Shown piece by piece: positions 60,037 through 64,000 of a stretch of DNA of 64,000 nt. The notes beneath the pieces were generated by a model, which worked only from the letters and a program-made list of their open reading frames with translations, made no database searches and was not told the origin of the DNA. Source of the stretch: Mycolicibacterium sp. CBMA 234. GTDB lineage: Bacteria; Actinomycetota; Actinomycetes; Mycobacteriales; Mycobacteriaceae. Each line of letters starts with the position of its first letter. Positions within the stretch are counted from its first letter, which is position 1. The position numbers and the translations under genes are program-made. The DNA is taken from contig NZ_MPKW01000036.1 of the NCBI RefSeq assembly GCF_009729415.1, positions 1-64,000 on the forward strand, read 5' to 3'.

Positions 60037-61584
60037 GTGACACCTGCGCGAGGAGTGACCCAGCTAGTGGATAACCGACCAGTCGGTACACGCCAGGCGC
60101 GCGACCTGCTTCGGGTTGCGTTCGGGCCGTCGGGCATTGCCCTGGCGATCATCGCTGCGCTGACGCTGCTCCAGCTGGTCATCGCCAACAGCGATCTGAC
60201 CGGCGCGTTCGGTGCCATGGCCAGCATGTGGCTGGGTGTGCACGGCGTGCCGGTGTCGATCGGTGGCGCCGAGCTCGGGGTGATGCCCCTGGCGCCGCTG
60301 CTGGCGATGGTCTGGGGCACGTTCCACACCACCGCCGCAGCAACGCGTCCGGGTGCGTCGTGGTTCGTGGTCCGGTGGATCGTCGCGTCGGCGCTCGGTG
60401 GGCCGTTGCTGATCGCGGCGATTGCGCTCGCGGTGATCCACGATGCGTCGTCCGTGCTCACGGAGCTGCAAACACCCAGCGCGCTGCAGGCGTTCGGTTG
60501 CGTCCTGGCGGTGCACGCGGTGGGCGCGGTGTTGGGCGTGGGCTCGCGCATGCAGGGACGACTGCTGACCGACGCCCACCTGCCCTACTGGCTGCCCGAG
60601 GCCCTGCGTGCGGCGCTTGCCGGCGTGCTGGCACTCCTCGGGCTCTCCGGGTTGGCGGCGGTGGGCTCGATGGTCGTGCACTGGGCGACCATGCACGACC
60701 TCTATTCGGTGACGGATTCGATGTTCGGCCAGTTCAGCCTGACGCTGCTGTCCGCGCTGTACATCCCGAACGTCATGGTCGGCGCGGCAGCGGTGGCGGT
60801 CGGGTCGAGTGTGCACATCGGGTTGGCGACGTTCAGCTCGTTCACGGTCCTCGGCGGCGACATCCCGGCGATACCGGTGCTGGCGGCCGTGCCCTCACCT
60901 CCGTTGGGGCCGGTGTGGGTGGCGCTGCTGATCATCGCGGCGGCCTCCGCGGTGGCGGTCGGGCAGCAATGTGCCCGGCGCCCGGCTCCGTGGCCCATCG
61001 CCGCTTCGAAGCTCGTGGTGGCGTCGCTGCTGGCAGCGGTGCTGATGGTCCTGCTCGCCATCGCCGGCAGCGGTCGCCTGGGCAACTTCGGCGAGCTCGG
61101 GGTGGATCAGACGACGTTCGGGCCGGGAGTGTTCCTGTGGTTCGTGTCGATCGGTGGCCTCACCGTGGCGATGTCCGGGGGCCTGACCCGTCGTCCTGCG
61201 CGGCCGGCGCCGGTTGCTCCGGTGGACGACGAGCCGTATGACGACGAGCCGGCCGGCATCGTCGTCGAGGACGACGAACCTGTGACGGAAACGTTGTTCG
61301 GCGACGTGGCGGGCGCGACGCCGGACGTCGACGACGATTCGCACTTCGCTGGTGGACCGGCCTTCGAACCGAGTCCGGAGCCTGCCGCCGCGCCTCAACC
61401 CCAGCCTGAGCCAGCCGCCAAACCCGCCGAACCTCGTCGGCCGTCGCGTCCGGAACCGAATATGACCCCGGCGCCCGCGGAGGCCTACCAATCCGGCACA
61501 ACCGACCGCATCGGCGAACACGTCGCCTTCGACCCTGATGAGGACCCGGAGGCGCATTTCGTCGTCGACGATGACGGCCACTAG
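60037..61584 (+). CDS. perM: PerM (Rv0955) integral membrane protein, DUF6350
   Basis: This gene encodes 515 residues from GTG 60037; GTG 60067 (VDNRPVGTRQ) with GAGGAG upstream is an equally good start. About ten membrane helices run from ~25 to ~390, including LAIIAALTLLQLVIANS, AALAGVLALLGLSGLAAVGS and VVASLLAAVLMVLLAIAGSG. The last ~130 residues are a cytoplasmic acidic/proline-rich tail (DDEPYDDEPAGIVVEDDEP). In M. tuberculosis PerM is needed for chronic infection and supports cell division by stabilising FtsB. The place between the 34 kDa antigen homologue and purN matches. Confidence 0.85.
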   Translation: MTPARGVTQLVDNRPVGTRQARDLLRVAFGPSGIALAIIAALTLLQLVIANSDLTGAFGAMASMWLGVHGVPVSIGGAELGVMPLAPLLAMVWGTFHTTAAATRPGASWFVVRWIVASALGGPLLIAAIALAVIHDASSVLTELQTPSALQAFGCVLAVHAVGAVLGVGSRMQGRLLTDAHLPYWLPEALRAALAGVLALLGLSGLAAVGSMVVHWATMHDLYSVTDSMFGQFSLTLLSALYIPNVMVGAAAVAVGSSVHIGLATFSSFTVLGGDIPAIPVLAAVPSPPLGPVWVALLIIAAASAVAVGQQCARRPAPWPIAASKLVVASLLAAVLMVLLAIAGSGRLGNFGELGVDQTTFGPGVFLWFVSIGGLTVAMSGGLTRRPARPAPVAPVDDEPYDDEPAGIVVEDDEPVTETLFGDVAGATPDVDDDSHFAGGPAFEPSPEPAAAPQPQPEPAAKPAEPRRPSRPEPNMTPAPAEAYQSGTTDRIGEHVAFDPDEDPEAHFVVDDDGH

Positions 61585-61593
61585 GCTGCTTGC

Positions 61594-62223
61594 GTGCAGC
61601 AACCGCTCCGAGTGCCCCCGACTGCGCCGGCGCGGCTCGTCGTACTGGCCTCGGGAACCGGCTCCCTCTTGGAATCTGTGTTAGCCGCCGCAGTCGGCGA
61701 CTATCCGGCCCGCGTGGTGGCGGTCGGCGCCGACCGGGACTGCCGGGCACTCGAGATCGGCGCAGCGGCCGGCGCGGCGACCTTCACCACGCGGTTGCGC
61801 GACCATGCGGACCGGGCAGCCTGGGATGCGGCGCTGACCGAAGCCGTCGCTGCACATCAGCCGGATCTGGTGGTGTCGGCGGGCTTCATGAAGATCCTTG
61901 GGTCGACGTTTCTTTCGCGGTTCCAGGGCCGCGTGCTGAACACCCATCCCGCGCTGCTGCCCTCGTTCCCGGGCGCGCACGCGGTGCCCGAGGCGCTCGC
62001 ATACGGAGTGCGGGTCACCGGCAGCACGGTGCATCTGGTGGACGCCGGCACCGATACCGGGCCGATCCTCGCCCAAGAGCCCGTGGCGGTACTCGACGAT
62101 GACGACGAGTCGTCGTTGCATGAACGGATCAAGGTCGTCGAGCGACGACTGTTGGTAGATGTGATCGCCGCGGTGGCTACCCGTGGCGTGACGTGGAGTG
62201 GACGAAAGGCGGCCATAGGATGA
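61594..62223 (+). CDS. purN: Phosphoribosylglycinamide formyltransferase
   Basis: This gene encodes 209 residues from GTG 61594. Motifs: RLVVLASGTGSLLESVL (GAR site), PDLVVSAGFMKILGSTFL, the catalytic N-x-H in LNTHPALLPSFPGAHAV and the aspartate in VDAGTDTGPILAQ. It adds the formyl group from 10-formyl-THF to GAR, the third step of purine synthesis. It overlaps purH by four bases, so the two are co-translated. Orthologue of Rv0956. It starts nine bases after perM. Confidence 0.96.
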   Translation: MQQPLRVPPTAPARLVVLASGTGSLLESVLAAAVGDYPARVVAVGADRDCRALEIGAAAGAATFTTRLRDHADRAAWDAALTEAVAAHQPDLVVSAGFMKILGSTFLSRFQGRVLNTHPALLPSFPGAHAVPEALAYGVRVTGSTVHLVDAGTDTGPILAQEPVAVLDDDDESSLHERIKVVERRLLVDVIAAVATRGVTWSGRKAAIG

Positions 62224-63788
62224 CCCGACGACCGATTCGGCGCGCGCTGATCAGCGTGTACGACAAGACCGGACTGGCGGAATTGGCCCGCGGGCTGCAT
62301 GCGGCCGGGGTGACCCTGGTGTCAACCGGGTCGACGGCGAAAACCATTGCAGCCGAAGGTATTCCGGTCACCCCTGTGGAAGAGGTCACGGGTTTCCCGG
62401 AGGTCCTCGACGGCCGGGTCAAGACGCTGCACCCGCGCGTGCACGCCGGTCTGCTGGCCGATACCCGCAAGGCCGAGCATCTGGCTGCCCTCGATGAGCT
62501 CGGGGTCGAGGCGTTCGAACTCGTTGTGGTGAACCTGTATCCGTTCACCGAGACCGTCGCCTCGGGTGCCTCCGAGGACGAGTGTGTCGAGCAGATCGAC
62601 ATCGGCGGCCCGTCGATGGTCCGTGCTGCGGCGAAGAACCACCCGAGCGTCGCCGTCGTCGTGGACCCGCTGGGCTACGACGGTGTGCTGGCTGCTGTGC
62701 AGGCCGGCGGCTTCACGCTCGAGGAGCGGAAGAAGTTGGCGTCGTTGGCTTTCCGGCATACCGCCGAGTACGACGTGGCCGTGGCGTCCTGGATGGGTTC
62801 GGTGCTGGTGCCCGGCGCCGATGAGGCCTCTGAGGCCGGCATGCCGGCCTGGCTGGGTGCGACCTGGCGTCGCTCCGACGTGCTGCGCTACGGCGAGAAC
62901 CCGCACCAGAAGGCCGCGCTGTACAGCGACGACGCCGGCTGGCCCGGTCTGGCCCAGGCCGAGCAGCTGCACGGAAAAGAGATGTCCTACAACAACTTCA
63001 CCGACGCCGATGCGGCGTGGCGGGCGGCGTTCGACCACGAGGACATCTGCGTGGCGATCATCAAGCACGCCAACCCGTGTGGCATTGCGGTGTCATCGAT
63101 TTCGGTTGCCGATGCCCACCGCAAGGCGCATGCGTCCGACCCGCTGAGCGCATTCGGTGGCGTCATCGCGACTAACACGGCCGTCACCGAGGAGATGGCC
63201 GAGACCGTCGCGGACATCTTCACCGAGGTGATCGTCGCTCCCGCGTTCGAGCCGGGCGCCGTCGAAATCTTGACTCGTAAGAAGAACATTCGCATTCTGG
63301 TGGCTAGTGAGCCGCAGTCCGGTGGCACCGAGTTCCGTCAGGTCAGCGGTGGTCTGCTGGTGCAGCAGCGCGACGCGATCGACGCTGATGGCGACGACCC
63401 GATCAACTGGACCCTGGCCACCGGCACCCCGGCTGATCCAGAGACCTTGGCCGACTTGGTGTTTGCCTGGCGGGCCTGCCGCGCGGTGAAGTCGAACGCC
63501 ATCGTGGTGGCTACGGGCGGAGCCACGGTCGGTGTCGGTATGGGCCAGGTGAACCGCGTCGACGCGGCCCGGCTGGCGGTGGAGCGGGGCGGCGATCGCG
63601 TTCGCGGCGCTGTTGCCGCCTCTGATGCCTTCTTCCCGTTCCCGGACGGTCTGGAGACCCTGACCAACGCCGGCGTGAAAGCCATTGTGCACCCGGGTGG
63701 TTCGGTCCGCGACGACGAAGTGACCGCCGCCGCGGCCGCTGCGGGGATCACCCTGTACCTCACCGGGGCTCGGCACTTCGCCCACTAG
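62220..63788 (+). CDS. purH: Bifunctional AICAR transformylase / IMP cyclohydrolase
   Basis: This gene encodes 522 residues from ATG 62220, which overlaps the purN stop. The N-terminal MGS-like cyclohydrolase part has LISVYDKTGLAELARGL, STGSTAKTIAAEGIPVTPVEEVTGFPE, GRVKTLHPRVHAG and QIDIGGPSMVRAAAKNH. The C-terminal transformylase part has RYGENPHQKAALY, IKHANPCGIA with the catalytic lysine-histidine pair, and GMGQVNRVDAARLAVE. It carries out the last two steps to IMP. Full length, and orthologous to Rv0957. Confidence 0.97.
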   Translation: MTRRPIRRALISVYDKTGLAELARGLHAAGVTLVSTGSTAKTIAAEGIPVTPVEEVTGFPEVLDGRVKTLHPRVHAGLLADTRKAEHLAALDELGVEAFELVVVNLYPFTETVASGASEDECVEQIDIGGPSMVRAAAKNHPSVAVVVDPLGYDGVLAAVQAGGFTLEERKKLASLAFRHTAEYDVAVASWMGSVLVPGADEASEAGMPAWLGATWRRSDVLRYGENPHQKAALYSDDAGWPGLAQAEQLHGKEMSYNNFTDADAAWRAAFDHEDICVAIIKHANPCGIAVSSISVADAHRKAHASDPLSAFGGVIATNTAVTEEMAETVADIFTEVIVAPAFEPGAVEILTRKKNIRILVASEPQSGGTEFRQVSGGLLVQQRDAIDADGDDPINWTLATGTPADPETLADLVFAWRACRAVKSNAIVVATGGATVGVGMGQVNRVDAARLAVERGGDRVRGAVAASDAFFPFPDGLETLTNAGVKAIVHPGGSVRDDEVTAAAAAAGITLYLTGARHFAH

Positions 63789-63802
63789 GTTCTGTCGGCT
63801 CG

Positions 63803-63845
63803 GTGGCCAGGTTTGCGCGCAGATGATGCGGGCCAACCTGGCCAC
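63803..63845 (+). terminator. purH terminator hairpin
   Basis: Perfect 11-base arms GTGGCCAGGTT (63803-63813) and AACCTGGCCAC (63835-63845) surround a 21-base loop, starting 14 bases after the purH stop codon. Confidence 0.65.
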
Positions 63846-63871
63846 TTGGCGTTAGGGCCACTTGGCGTTAG
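63840..63871. repeat. Perfect 16-bp tandem duplication
   Basis: GGCCACTTGGCGTTAG occurs twice head to tail (63840-63855 and 63856-63871). The second copy carries the stop codon of the partial gene on the - strand, so the duplication arose at its 3' end. Confidence 0.9.
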
Positions 63872-63999
63872 AGACCCAGGCGTGTGTCGGTGTCGTGGTT
63901 GGCCAGCGCGCTGCCCATCCGCTCCTGCCAGGACGCGGCCCACTGCTCGGGGAAACACCGCTGCAAGAGCTCGATCATGATCGGCACGGCAGTCGACGC
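63868..63999 (-). CDS. C-terminal fragment of an unidentified protein
   Basis: An open frame enters from the right edge and ends at TAA (63868-63870). The 43 visible residues include IMIELLQRCFPEQWAASWQERM and end NHDTDTRLGL. No family can be assigned. Codon use is typical for the genome. It converges on purH with the hairpin between. Confidence 0.5.
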   Translation of the reverse strand, partial: ASTAVPIMIELLQRCFPEQWAASWQERMGSALANHDTDTRLGL

Positions 64000-64000
64000 T

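Overview
The window is high-GC actinobacterial DNA and almost certainly comes from a mycobacterium, most likely an environmental or rapid-growing Mycolicibacterium-type species. The evidence is the gene order. From about 26.4 kb to the end it runs ku, ligD, ..., an Fpg/Nei glycosylase, an SDR, pgi, a small chorismate mutase, uvrD1, an M23 peptidase, sucC, sucD, an F420-type luciferase-like oxidoreductase, a 34 kDa antigen homologue, perM, purN, purH. This is the order of M. tuberculosis Rv0937c to Rv0957, but with extra genes inserted. A PknK-type kinase, a PGRS-repeat protein, many F420/LLM oxidoreductases and KstR-like operator sequences fit the same group. I see no rRNA, tRNA, insertion sequence, prophage or CRISPR array.

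Layout. 0-9 kb: regulators (PucR type, PknK) and a large drug-efflux-type MFS protein with a C-terminal extension. 9.3-14.1 kb: an MFS exporter, an acyltransferase and a lysine/ornithine N-hydroxylase in a row, then a convergent Nramp metal transporter with an iron/manganese-box half-site. 14.2-17.7 kb: a LAL-type LuxR regulator divergent from a LysR regulator with a T-N11-A palindrome between them. 17.8-24.5 kb: two exported repeat proteins (a GjpA-like protein with Lys/Gly and Gly-Thr repeats, and a PGRS protein without a PE domain) around a KstR-box-controlled SDR/dehydrogenase pair. 24.5-32.4 kb: a glycosyltransferase, the ku/ligD end-joining pair, an rnhA-VOC-tetR operon and an acyl-CoA dehydrogenase. 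32.5-41.2 kb: accessory metabolism (sulfatase, LLM oxidoreductase with a KstR box, AurF-like diiron oxygenase, cobF, FUSC transporter, Fpg/Nei, secreted chorismate mutase). 41.2-50.9 kb: conserved backbone (SDR, pgi, chorismate mutase, uvrD1, M23 peptidase, sucCD). 51.0-56.7 kb: an accessory block between sucD and the LLM gene, with three tandem exported paralogues, two tandem AAA ATPases with winged-helix tails, and a thiolase-fold protein lacking usual active-site residues. 56.7-63.8 kb: LLM oxidoreductase with a KstR box, an SfnG-like sulfone monooxygenase, the 34 kDa antigen homologue, perM, purN and purH.

Themes. DNA repair is concentrated here (Ku, LigD, Fpg/Nei, UvrD1, plus RNase HI). 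Three separate loci carry a TnnAACnnGTTnnA palindrome, placing them under a KstR-type sterol/lipid regulator. The best candidates for undescribed biology are (1) the exported-triplet plus AAA-ATPase-pair cluster, with three 16-bp-spaced TGTACGT repeats lying on a predicted leaderless promoter, and (2) the exporter/acyltransferase/N-hydroxylase row, which looks like a minimal pathway for a small hydroxamate or N-acyl amino acid product. All function calls come from reading protein motifs by eye; no database search was possible.
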